Of a stretch of DNA of 64,000 bases, positions 49,094 through 60,054 are shown piece after piece. Made by a program: the position numbers and the translations under genes. Each line of letters begins with the position of its first letter. Position 1 is the stretch's first letter. Source of the stretch: Combretum micranthum (taxonomy: Eukaryota > Streptophyta > Magnoliopsida > Myrtales > Combretaceae); the NCBI GenBank assembly GCA_024138025.1, contig JAMXBD010000403.1:124001-188000 (forward strand), read 5' to 3'. The notes beneath the pieces are model-generated. The model saw nothing but the letters and a program-made list of their open reading frames with translations, did not search any database and was not told the DNA's origin.

Positions 49094-50750
49094 GAAATTA
49101 ATGAAAATTCTATCAAGTTCAGAAATGTGTTGACCTTTGTCTATGTGTGATCTAATTTTTGTTATCTATCGACAAAAAGATATCTCTAGCAGTCCCGAAT
49201 CATCAGATCGGTCATTAACCATCCACTTTGTTTGATAAGTTTTCTTCCATCCTTATATCTCTTAAATTTTTTAAAACATGAGTGTACTGTGAGAGAGAGA
49301 TTTGAGCAATTGATAAAGTTATAAAAACATTTTAATACTTTGAGATTTGATCTTTTCTTAAAGAAATGCTATTTCAGAATAACATAAGAAGTCGATAAGA
49401 AGCTGCAAAGTAAGGGAGATACAAAGAACCATCTCCTGTATCGTTCCGACATCAAGACCATCAAAAGAATCCAATTACCATCAAAAGACAAATAGAGATA
49501 CTCAATTCAAAGGATAGCCACTATGAATGTGCTCTAGCCCGACGAAATAAACCTAGTGATGAGCGGACTTCACCAAGTGGTCTGACAAGTTTAGAAGCTT
49601 CCATAAGAATCTGGTAAGTTTTGAAAAAAAAAAAAAAAGAGGATGATAAAATGAATATATTGTTAGAATTGAGTTTTTCAGGAAATTAGCTCTAGAAGCC
49701 ATGCGAAGCATGAGGAAATCAAGATCTAGGGACATGAGATTTGGGGATCAGAACATGAGACCCAGTTCAAGGAATGTCATCCAAATCAAATGCCAGCTCA
49801 AGGAGCGCGTTTGAACGAAATCATAGGCTAGCTCACGGAGCACCTATCAAATCAAGTGCCAGCTCAAGAAGCACGCTTGTATCAAATCCAAATCATAGGC
49901 CAGCTCAAGGAGCGCCTAGCCAAATCAAGTGCCATCTCAAGAAGCGCGTTTGAACCAAATCATAGGCCAGCTCAAGGAGCACCATCCGAATCAAGTGCCA
50001 GCTCGAGGAGCGCGTTTGAACCAAATTATAGGCCAGCTCATGGAGTGCCTATCTAAATCAAATGCTAGCTTAAGAAGCGCGGTTATATCAAATCTAAATC
50101 ATAGGCCAGCTCAAAGAGCGCCATCCAAATCAAGTGCCAGCTCAAGAAGCGCGCTTGTATCAAATCTATATCATAGGCTAGCTCAAGGAGCGTCTATCCA
50201 TATCAAATGCCAGCTCAAGGAGCGCGCTTGAACCAAATCAAATGCTAGCTCAAGGAGCGCTTATCCAAATTAGGTGCCAGCTCAAAGAGCGCGCTCGTAT
50301 CAAATATGAGACAAATGTTAGCACAAGAAGCAATCCTATTCAAAAGGCAGTTCAAAACATGAAGCATATCCGCAGAACATGTGAAACGTTTCAAGAGTCT
50401 TTTGAAGCTTACGGATCGCAAGCTCGGTGGAGCGCCTTCCTTCTTTGCTTTCAAGCTTAAGGATCGCTAGCTTAGAGGAGCGCCATCCTTCTCTTCAAGA
50501 ACATGAATCATTTCTATTCGAGAGACAACTTCATCTCTGCTCAAGAAACAATTCTATCTCCGCTCAGAAAACGACCTCTTTTCAAGTAAGGACTCAGTAC
50601 ATCAAGCATCCTTGCCCAAGAAGTGATTCAATGAGCATATCAGAACATGAAAAGCTCTCACCCCGCTCAAGAGGTGGGAATTCCAGATGAGGTCAGGTCA
50701 AAATGAGGTCTACTTTATCTTTGCGATGAGGTTTTAACAAACCTCTTCAC
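49094..50750 (+). other. Ogre 3' untranslated region
   Basis: Long non-coding region from integrase stop to purine tract. Holds the minisatellite at 49780-50320, then less regular CTTCAAG/GGAGCG words to about 50690. Confidence 0.8.
49780..50320. repeat. Minisatellite in Ogre 3' UTR
   Basis: About eight units of 63-76 bp, each starting near AAATCAAGTGCCAGCTC (about 49786, 49849, 49922, 49989, 50054, 50127, 50203, 50268). Inside each, CCAGCTCAAGGAGCG or a relative occurs twice, so the unit looks like a dimer of a monomer of about 35 bp. Confidence 0.9.
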
Positions 50751-50763
50751 AAAGAGGGGCAGC
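50751..50763 (+). other. Ogre polypurine tract
   Basis: AAAGAGGGGCAGC immediately before the 3' LTR. Confidence 0.8.
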
Positions 50764-53372
50764 TGTAGACACCTCATTTTGACATTCTTTTTGTCAAAAT
50801 AAATACTTAGTTTAGTATATACATAATTAACATAATTGAATTTTGCAAATTATAAATGTCAAAGCTAGGAATGAAGATTAAATCAATTTAATAGAAATGA
50901 ATATATATGATAGTATTATATTTTCGTTTTTTGTATAAAAAAAAACACTGTTCATCGTCTTCTAGCTTTGGCCGCCCGATGGGCCATGTTTGAGACCATT
51001 TTTGGCTCGGTTTTCGACCCGTCTTTTACAAACCAAGCACGTTTCCTAAAAATAGGCGGAGTAGTTTATGTTGGTATAAAATTTAGTTGTTTTCATCAAG
51101 AAGAAGGATTTAAAATTTGAATTCGAAAATTAAAAAAAAAACTCTTTTTTAGTTTCCGAAAAAAATGCAAAATCTGAGATTTTTGTTAATGACAGTTGTT
51201 TAACGTTCAAAATCATAACGGTAATGACAACTATTTGTGATAATTGACCCTTTTTTTACGTTAATGACAACTAATTAATAGTTTTAATTCGTTTTCTTCG
51301 GATTAAAAATAAAAAGCCCCAAATTTAACTTTATAAATAGAAGAAGAAAAAACGAAAATAGGGGACACAAAAAGAAAGAAAAGAAAAATCAAACAAGCAT
51401 TTTATATTCAGGAAGACGAGAGCTTTCATTTCCCTAAGTTGATTGTTGACGAGAATCACCGCCACAATCCGAGTTTGCTGGCGTGACCTGACCCATCGGA
51501 GCTCCGATCCAATATCTGTTGTCCAGACGCGCGACTCCAGGGTTTACACTCTCAAATATTGCTCTCACTTTATACCTTTGCTATTCTGCCCAGTCCAACC
51601 AGAGCTCGCCGTCCCCTGAACCACCGGAGCTTTGAGCAATTTCCTTCCCTGCGCGCACGTCGTCCCCAGATTCGAACAGGTAAAATTTCCTCTTTTGTCT
51701 ATTTTTAAATGCAATAGTCGTATGTATTGATAATATTTTATTTAGACAACGTTATTTTAATAGCAAAAGGAAAATAATAATAAAATAAGAAGCTTTTGTC
51801 TTTAATAATTGTGATAACAATGGTAAGAGGTGTTGTCTTGTTTCAGAAGTTTAAAAATATGAGCATGTGCAATTAATGATGATAACATATTGATAAAAAA
51901 AATATATATATATATATATTTTCCATAAAATAATTTTTTTACACTATATATATTGTTAATGTAATATTCCTATAGTCGACGTACGACTAATATAGTTATT
52001 AACTTTTGTGATTGCAGATTATATGTATAATTAAAAGTTGCACGTTTATATGCACTTTATTAATAAAAATGTCATGCTTACAACGTAAAGAACCATAACT
52101 AGAGATATTTGCTCAAGTCTTATATTGGTATGCAGTAAAGGCATCTCTTCATAATAAAATAATAATATTTTCTATTTTTTGTCTTTCCATTACGGTATGT
52201 ATATATATATATATATATGTATATTGTTTCATGGTATAAAAGTTCTTTTTCCATGTAGATATGAGGTTTCATGAGCAAAGATCGCCTTTGGGAATTAATC
52301 TATATATATAACTCTGCCAGTAATGATATGTGTATGCATCATAAATTTTTGAGTAGTTTTAATTTAATGTCCAGTAATATGATTTTATTAACATCTGTCC
52401 CACCCTCATGAATATGTACATTAAAACGATACTAAAAAAAAAAAAAAAAAAAACTTTTTATGGTATTCTATTAGTATAAGTCCTTAATTGGTATCTTGTC
52501 AGTAGAGATTTTATGAATGTTAAAGTAACTATATGCATGAATGGATTTCCATTATGATTTAATATTTGTTGACCATAACATGAAATTTCTTGTTCAAATT
52601 TTTGTCACCTAGAAAAATCCGAATTTTCCATAAAATTGCTAAAACCTAACTTAATAGATTTAGGGTTCATGTTAAAAGATATGTATATTTTTCATAAAAT
52701 TAACAAACTTAATGAACTTAAAGCGAAAAGATTTCGAAAAATTTTAAAATTAACCAACAAACTAAATTTTTCTAAAAGAACTACGTGTGGTTTGATCCCG
52801 ATTAGCGGGTACGTAGGCACCTAAATGGGCGGCTTAAAATATGTAAAAAATTATTTTTGTGAATTTATTTGATTTGTTTAGTTTAGAATATATGAATATT
52901 GATAGAATTTGATAAGATTTGATTAATTTGAATATTTTGAGTTTTTAGATTATATATGATTATCGATGGAATTTGATTAGTATTTTTGTGCATATTAGAC
53001 ATATGTTTAGTTAATTAGATTTGATAAATAATTTAGATTTTGAAATTAGGGTTTAAAAGAAAGCAATTTAAATATGGAAAGTTAAAGTGGTAACCGTTTA
53101 GGTTTTAATAGGTTAACCCCCGAACTCAAGTTAATTTCTGGTTTTCGTTTTTCAAAAAACGATTTTTTTCGCAGATCAGTAGCAAAACCAAAATCAACCT
53201 ACCCATTGGTTTTGGTTTATTTTTTCTCTAAACTTTAGTCGAGTGGCGACTCTAAAATATTTTTTTAAAAAAATTCAAAATTTCCTTTAATTCTTAGTCG
53301 AGGATTCATATTGAATGGGTTAGGGTTTAGTATGAATCGGATTAAAGGAAATTGAAAAAACCAAGCTCGACA
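50764..53372 (+). repeat. Ogre 3' LTR
   Basis: 2609 bp, TGTAGACACC..CTCGACA. Collinear with the 5' LTR over its whole length, differing by scattered substitutions and homopolymer/TA-run length changes. TATAAATAG at 51332-51340. Followed by GGTAT. Confidence 0.95.
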
Positions 53373-53377
53373 GGTAT

Positions 53378-53943
53378 TTAAATGAATACTTTTATAATTG
53401 ATGAGTTATAAACAAATCAATATGTACATTTTATATGTTTGTGGTGGTTCTTGTACTGTATTCACCAAAGAAATAACTTCACATCATATCACATAATCCA
53501 TATATTGCATTATATAAAAATATGTACACAGAATATAAAATGGTCCCAAACCATTTGTTTAATATTTATATATAGTCTTTTTCCCTATCCTTGAAGGAAC
53601 TATTGTGATGTCTTCATGACTATTTAAAGGAAATTGGTTTTTTATTTTTTTATTTTTTTTTCTTGAAATTGTAATCCATGGCAAACCTTTCCAGTTTGCC
53701 GTTCTTGGAAGGCAGCAGTGTCCTTTTGTCCTCTCATCATGAAGCAAACGCTGTTACAAAAGCAAAGTTGATATTTCAGCACTGAGTCAATTCTCAGGAA
53801 AAGTTAGAGGGATCACAAACGGTCTCGCCTAAAATTCAATATTTTTAAACAAAAATTTTTTTTAAATATAATTTAATAGCACAATACAGCATCACAACTA
53901 TACTTCATAATAACTATTGAAAGAATAATAAAATAAAATATTT
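53378..53943. repeat. Right part of tandem unit 1
   Basis: Continues the unit begun at 25150. Matches 54099-54655 closely, including ACAAAAGCAAAGTTGATATT and TTGAAGGAACTA blocks. Resembles LTR text of large gypsy elements; no coding potential beyond a 62-codon chance ORF. Confidence 0.9.
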
Positions 53944-54655
53944 ACCAAAATATAAATCAAACAATTTACATAAAATGCAAAAATGCACATTTTTATTAAC
54001 GTAATCAACATTTATACAACCTATGAATCAAGTATAATTCCAAATCAACGATCACAAGGTCTTATTATAAGTTTCGCACGGAATCCAATAATAGGTATTT
54101 AAATGAATACTTTTATAATTGATGAGTTATAAACAAATCAATATGTACATTTTATATGTTTGTGGTGGTTCTTGTACTGTATTCACCAAAGAAATAACTT
54201 CACATCATATCACATAATCCATATATTGCATTATATAAAAATATGTACACAGAATATAAAATGGTCCCAAACCATTTGTTCAATATTTATATATAGTCTT
54301 TTTCCCTACCCTTGAAGGAACTACTGTGATGTCTTCATGTCTATTTCAAGGAAATTGGTTTTTTATTTTTTTATTTTTTTCTTGAAATTGTAATCCATGG
54401 CAAACCTTTCCAGTTTGCCGTTCTTGGAAGGCAGCAATGTCTTTTGTCCTCTTATCATGAAGCAAACACTGTTACAAAAGCAAAGTTGATATTTCAGCGT
54501 TGAGTAAATTCCCAGGAAAAGTAAGAGGGGTCACAACGGTCTCGCCTAAAATTCAATATCTTTAAACAAAAATATTTTTTAAATATAATTTAATAGCACA
54601 ATACAGCATCACAAGTATACTTTATAATAACTATTGAAAGAAAAATAAAATAAAA
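53944..54655. repeat. Tandem unit 2 (uninterrupted, 0.71 kb)
   Basis: A full copy of the unit, with the Ogre target still empty at 54094-54098 (AATAGGTATTTAAATG). Identity to unit 1 is high by eye, with a few substitutions and length changes in T runs. Confidence 0.92.
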
Positions 54656-55229
54656 AACATCAAAAATTAATAAGGTTCGATCAATTATGCCTACATCCTC
54701 GAACACTATCAAATCTTTATTTCACTCAAAAGAAATAGAATAATGCAAAAAGAGGAAAAGAGATGGGGACATCCTGGAAACGGAAACATCATGCATATAA
54801 ACACACACACATATATATATAGAGACGTGGGTGTTGGCTTCGGACGAAATCCAATCGTGGGGAAGATATCTTGCAATTCCTTCCACAGGGATTAACTCGG
54901 AGAGCAAGGGGATTGGGGATAGAGAACTTGGATATTGGATATTTTTGGGATCAATGAGGCGTATGATAAATATATATTTGATAATCTTTTTAGATAAAAA
55001 TTTACGTACTTATATTTCAAATATTATGTTATACTTAAAATTTCAATTTTAAGACTTTATTTTTCAGTTATAATATCTATTATCGTAAACTACATCTTAC
55101 CCATTATTAAGGGGTTTACCTTATTAGTATTTTTATATTTTATGATGTAATTAATAATTAAATCTTCCCTAATTTGAATTTATTTATATTTGATTATTAT
55201 TAATTTTCAAGGTTTCCCAATATGTGTAT
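54656..55229 (-). mobile_element. Possible copia LTR debris
   Basis: The minus strand reads GAGGATGTAGGCATAATTG and GATCGAACCTTATTAAT near 54705-54665, which resembles the R-U5 end of plant copia LTRs. A minus-strand TATATATA lies near 54815. No ORF or LTR ends. 54960-55229 is plain AT-rich DNA. Confidence 0.35.
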
Positions 55230-55238
55230 AAAATTAAA

Positions 55239-55692
55239 GGGTAAATATTGCGATTGGTACTTTAATTTTGACAAAATAAGTAATTAAGTGTCTGAACTTA
55301 AAAATTATTCAATTTAGTACTTAAATTTTGAAATTAATTAATTTAATATTTAAAAATTAATATGTATTTATGAATTCAAGCGTAAATATTGCAAATGGTA
55401 CTTGAATTTTGTCATAATACGTAATTAAGTATCTAAACTTTGAAATTAATCAATTTAGTACTTAAACTTTGAAATTGATTAATTTAATATTTAAAAGAAC
55501 TTTTTATGTACGTCAACAGTACCTTCCTATATTGGTTAACAACGTCGTGTAAGATGATGGTATTAGTCAATTTGAATGAGACATAATTAGTGTGCATCAA
55601 AAGATCTTTCAAATAATAAATTAATCGATTTCAATTGGATACCTAATTGCATATTGTGTCAAAGTTCAGATACCATTCACGATATTAACTCT
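55239..55692. mobile_element. MITE with 9-bp target duplication
   Basis: AAAATTAAA flanks both sides (55230-55238 and 55693-55701). The left end GGGTAAATATTGCGATTGGT pairs imperfectly with the right end (complement AGAGTTAATATCGTGAATGG), and the inverted similarity runs about 60 bp. The left end motif is repeated inside at 55381. Nine-base duplication and length fit a Mutator-type MITE. Confidence 0.75.
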
Positions 55693-55719
55693 AAAATTAA
55701 ATAGTAATTTAAATCTTAT

Positions 55720-56749
55720 TTAACAATTTTTTTCTAAAGGTAGAAATAAATAGTGTAATTTAGTTATGTAATTGGGCAATTGCAGCTAAACTAAATTTTT
55801 CCAAAACAACATGTATCATAATCATACTGTGTAAAATTACTATTAATATGTACTCCTAGTCAGAAGCCTGTATTCACGCGCAAGAAAAAGAGTAAGTATT
55901 AATAACTTATTATGCATACATTTATAAGTATAATTTAATGGATTTTATATCAAAAAAATCCATGACATTTTATCGTGTCCCTAATCTAACAAAATAAAAT
56001 AGGAATAGTTCAATCTATCAATAAGTTAATCGAATTCAATCCCACATTTATTCTCAAGTTATATTTAATTTATTTAGTCAACTCAAGTTAACTTGCAAAT
56101 ATGAGGTTAAATTTAAATGTTAGTTAAGTAAGGGTCAAATTTAGATTTTAATATATATATATATATATATGTTTTTAGATGGTTATAATAACACGGATAG
56201 TAAAAACCAATATAATGAGGAAAATCGAATTTAATTCCTAAAGGATGGGGAGCAAAACTAGATAGTACTGGGTTATATGTCTATTGACATAATTTCAATT
56301 AATAGAGAAAAATTATATGAGTAAAATTTGGACAAACTTAATCCAGTTAAGATTGATCAAGTTCATTTAATGATATTCCGAAATCTAACTTCAAATTTAA
56401 AATTCTAAATTTAACTCGATGAATCTGGAGTTATGAAATTTTAAATCGACCACAAGTGCGCAATTTCGACATCCTCTTCTTCAAAGGGTTTGACCATAAA
56501 AACCTTATCCCCCGGTAATCACGTAGAACGTTTATGACAAGTCAGGTTTTCGTCTGCTCAAAGTCGAGGAAACTAAAATGGCGTAACCGAAACGTACTCT
56601 TTAATACAAAAGAATATCAATGTCAAGTTACGTTCCATCTTGGTAACCTATAAATTGGCTTTCATTAAAGTCACTATCATATTTATGCTGTCAATTGCCA
56701 TCGTTATTAAATATTTATGAATAATCAAGTACGATACTAATTATGATAT
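55720..56749. repeat. Segmental duplicate of chitinase-upstream DNA (copy 3)
   Basis: Matches 2520-3565: AACATGTATxA block near 55810, TCCATGACA near 55965, CCCCCGGTAA near 56512, AATGGCGTAA near 56577, ATAAATTGGCTTTCA near 56650, and ends at ATTATGATAT (56740-56749). Similarity resumes at 59332 after the Mutator-like element. A (TA)n run lies near 56153. Confidence 0.75.
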
Positions 56750-58440
56750 GGAAAAAATCAGTATAAGGGCCCACATTTGTTTTTTTTTTTTTTTATTGCA
56801 AAATAGGACCTCAATTTACAAAACATGTGTTTAACATCTCACAATTTTTAATTTTATACATCTAAGGGTTTTCGTTAATTTGATATTATCAGAATCTGAT
56901 ATGGCATTTTAAAACATTAGAATTGATGACGTAGCTATATGACTCCGTCTTGATGGTCCATTATAGATCAAGGCCCACCCAAGTCGAGCCCATTACACCA
57001 ATGGACCGGGCTAACCTGACAAGACTAAACTCTGTTAACACATCCTTGCAATAGATGACCCAACCCCAAGACCTGCTTTAATAAGTCGCTCGATCTCCTC
57101 CAATCCACTGGTCAATCGGCACTAGCCTACATGTAGTGGAAATGTGGCCTCCTCCCATGATCTCCACTACTATTCCCAACCATCCATTTGCCCACTTCGG
57201 CCATAACCATCTAGTCCTTCACCTATAAATATCTGTCTACCTTTCCAAAGACAGGTAATGTCGCACTCAATTATTTTCTCCCGTCCAAATTACAAGCTAA
57301 TCATGGCAAATACTAACTTAAGCATTGAAGTGGTCATGCCAAGCCCATGCCCAACGTACGTCTAACTCGTTTCTTGTTTTGCAAGCCTTACAACCAATCT
57401 TGATCTAAGCCAAAATTTCCAAAGTCCAACCTCTATCGGATTCATGCAAGCGATACCACGTAATAATTTATCTCTCTCTCTTTTTCCCTTCTTTATAAAT
57501 AATCCTATAGAAAATTTAAAATATTCAATTATTTTATTAAGATGCTAACGGGTGTTGCACCTGCATTTCATGTGTAGATTTAATTATACTAACTCATAAA
57601 ATATTAATTGCAAAGAATCCTAAATCTTTTAGGATAAAACATTAAAATATTTTATTATAATAAGCTCTATGTAGATTTTGAATCAAATAGAAGATACTTT
57701 AGACATATTATGGTTATTCTATCTTTTGTACCATAGATTTCAATTCAAATTTTTAAGAGTGAAAAAAAGAGGAAGTGGTTATTTTAACGAAAAAAAAAAA
57801 AGTGTAATGTGTTTTGAGTTTTATGAAGGGATTACTTTTAATTTCAAAAAAGAGTTATAATTTTAATTTTTATATAAATAAAATAAATGAATAAAATAAA
57901 GTTATAAATAAATACACCAAAAGATTTCTTTTGCCATCACTAGATATGCTTTCTATATCTCTCTCTCTCCACTTAATAGACATAAATGCCAAAATATCAG
58001 GACAAGTCCACTTCTTCTAAATTGTTCTATAAAATAATAATATCACTACATTTTTGTTTATATTAGATGATTCTATCACTCCAGTTACACATAGCAAAAC
58101 TAATAAAAGGAGCCTGTTCTACATCTTAAAAATAAAAATTAAATTAAACCTTCTAATATATTGTTTTGTCCAATCAAACCCTCAACATATTCCTTTCTCT
58201 CCACCTTCCAATCACTATTTCTCTCATTCCTCTCATCTTCCTCTTTATGTTTAAATAATTAAACAAGAGTGAAAAATTAAAGAGGAGACATGAAATTACA
58301 TTTCAATGAAGCTAATTCTCTTTTAAAAATTTCACGAAGTAGAAGATTTTATACCTTTCAATTATTAAATAAAAAATAAATATAGTCTTTTGTTCAAGCT
58401 ATATATAAATATTTACATACAAATTCATATATAAATGATT

Positions 58441-58732
58441 GGGTAAATTACATAAAAAAGATATCAACATTTTAAGGTAAGTTTATTTAAGATATCAATA
58501 TTTCATAGCGTTTCATATAGTGAGTCAAAAAAGGTATTGATATTTGACAATTAACTTAAAATAAGAAAATTTAATTGAAAATTAATTCTTACATTAAATG
58601 AACTTTATAAAACATTGATATCTCATTTGATTCACTTTGCAAAACTCTTATTCCTTTTTTGAACCACTTGAAACTTTGATACCTTAAATAAACTTACTCC
58701 TAAACGTCGATACCTTCTACGATAATTTACCC
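58441..58732. mobile_element. MITE, 292 bp, nested in the Mutator-like element
   Basis: ATAAATGATT flanks both sides exactly (58431-58440 and 58733-58742). Terminal inverted repeats of about 65 bp begin GGGTAAATTA on each end and share AGTAAGTTTATTTAAGGTAT-like blocks. A ten-base duplication suggests a Mutator-type MITE. Confidence 0.88.
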
Positions 58733-58919
58733 ATAAATGATTGAACAAATGAATTTTTTTTTTTTTTTTTTGCCAAATTGAATAAGCTAACTTGTTAACT
58801 ATAAACCTATCATTCCAATTAATAAAATAATTGAATATTTTAAATTTTCCATAAAGTGGAGGAGAGAGAGATAGAAAAGGCATATATTTTAATAAGATAA
58901 TTGGATTTTTAAAATTTTC

Positions 58920-59150
58920 GGGTCTGTTTGGATTATCTGTTTTTCATCTGTATCTGTATCTTTTTTAAAATGATATGTGTAAATATATCTGATTTGCATC
59001 TAAATTTTTATCTATATTTGTTCTATTTGATTTTTTGATGAGAATTGTCAACTTTTTTTTATCTATATCTATTTTTTAATAAATAATTTGTTAGAAAAAA
59101 GTTTGAAAAAGTATCTGTATTACCGAAAAAATGTCAAAACAAATAGACCC
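58920..59150. mobile_element. Possible hAT-like MITE
   Basis: The left end GGGTCTGTTTGGATT and the complement of the right end GGGTCTATTTGTTTT resemble hAT MITE termini. ATCTGTATCTGTATC words follow inside. No matching 8-bp target duplication, so the call is tentative. Confidence 0.45.
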
Positions 59151-59167
59151 TTCAATAGAAAAATTTC

Positions 59168-59211
59168 GGCGGGGGGAGGTGGGTGGAGGGAGTAGGGTGA
59201 GGGAAGGAGGG
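59168..59211 (+). other. G-run tract, quadruplex-type
   Basis: At least six G runs of three or more separated by one to five bases, in an otherwise AT-rich setting just inside the right TIR of the Mutator-like element. Confidence 0.8.
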
Positions 59212-59341
59212 AGAGAGATAAACTTAAATGCATGAAATTAAAGAATGTAGGTTGTTAGAGGCATGTTTTATAAATTAGGGCCTTATTTGCAAAAAGCATA
59301 CAAATATAGACCCCTTTGCTACATTTTTCTCATTATGACAT

Positions 59342-60054
59342 TAATTAATATTATATTAAGTAGCTAAAATTAAATGAATTGATTAAGTACTTTAAATTTT
59401 CAACCTTTTTGCATTTGTTAATCTTTTTTATTCATACCAAATTTGATTAAACATTACATGGGCATATTTTAGAGGGGATGGGGGGATATGATTCTAAGAT
59501 TTAGTTACTTTAAAAGAAGGCGGACAAAAGATGAATGAATATAATTACTTACAAGATTATAAAAATTTAATTACTTAAAATATTCAGTTACTTGACATTA
59601 CTTATGAAAATTACATTACACGGTCAAGATAATAACCAAAGGGATAGTCAAAGTAGATATTGCACAAATTATTTAGGAATTTGATACAATTAAAATTGAA
59701 GATATGAATTATTACAATCAATTACTATTACCTACTAATCTACATAAAAAAATCCTATTGTAAAGCATATTTTCTCTTTATATTTTAGTTAATTGCAGTG
59801 TCTCGCTTCTTCATATTAAAAAAATAAAATAAAAGCATCCCATTGACTTTGAGCAATCTATATAATTTTAGAAATCACAAGCAGAGGACAACCTTAATTA
59901 GTCCTAGAAATTAGGAAATTAATTACAAATCGTAATTACAATTATATTCCATAAGTAACTTCTCCATGTTTGGTAACTGTCATGCATAAATATGGTATCA
60001 GAGGTTTAGATCGGTATATAAAAATAATGCTTAGGATAAAAGAGGAAAAGATTG
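59342..60054. other. AT-rich intergenic DNA
   Basis: Nothing recognised. The first 20 bases continue the alignment to 3566-3590 across the Mutator insertion. Confidence 0.6.

Larger units (their letters stand above)
25305..53372 (+). mobile_element. Ogre/Tat-type Ty3/gypsy retrotransposon, 28.1 kb including a nested 12.5-kb element
   Basis: Complete by structure: LTRs 25305-27896 and 50764-53372 with TG..CA ends, target duplication GGTAT on both sides (25300-25304, 53373-53377), primer site at 27900, purine tract at 50751. Order is ORF1, gag-protease, intron, RT-RNase H-second RNase H-integrase, then a 3' UTR minisatellite. ORF1 before gag, the intron and the second RNase H are Ogre/Tat hallmarks. 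Without the nested element it is about 15.6 kb. Every coding part carries at least one stop or frameshift, so it is not autonomous as read. Confidence 0.95.
56750..59331. mobile_element. Non-autonomous Mutator-like element with ~120-bp TIRs
   Basis: The left end (GGAAAAAATCAGTATAAGGG) and the complement of the right end (GAGAAAAATGTAGCAAAGGG) align for about 120 bp, sharing TTTACAAAACATG/TTTATAAAACATG and TTTAATTT blocks. Target duplication is ATTATGATAT (56740-56749) and ATTATGACAT (59332-59341), 10 bp with one difference. The related locus at 3556-3565 lacks the insertion. No transposase. 56990-57380 is less AT-rich than the rest and could be captured or older LTR sequence. Two smaller elements lie inside. 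Confidence 0.78.

Noticed and set aside
49929..50231. 100-codon ORF across the Ogre 3' UTR repeats
   Set aside because: Follows the minisatellite period; no domain, and overlapping ORFs exist in other frames.
49780..50320. CRISPR-like array
   Set aside because: Repeats are diverged, have no unique spacers, and lie in a plant retrotransposon UTR.
57678..58254. Small ORFs inside the Mutator-like element as a transposase
   Set aside because: 60-66 codons, A/T-driven composition, no MULE or zinc-finger motif.
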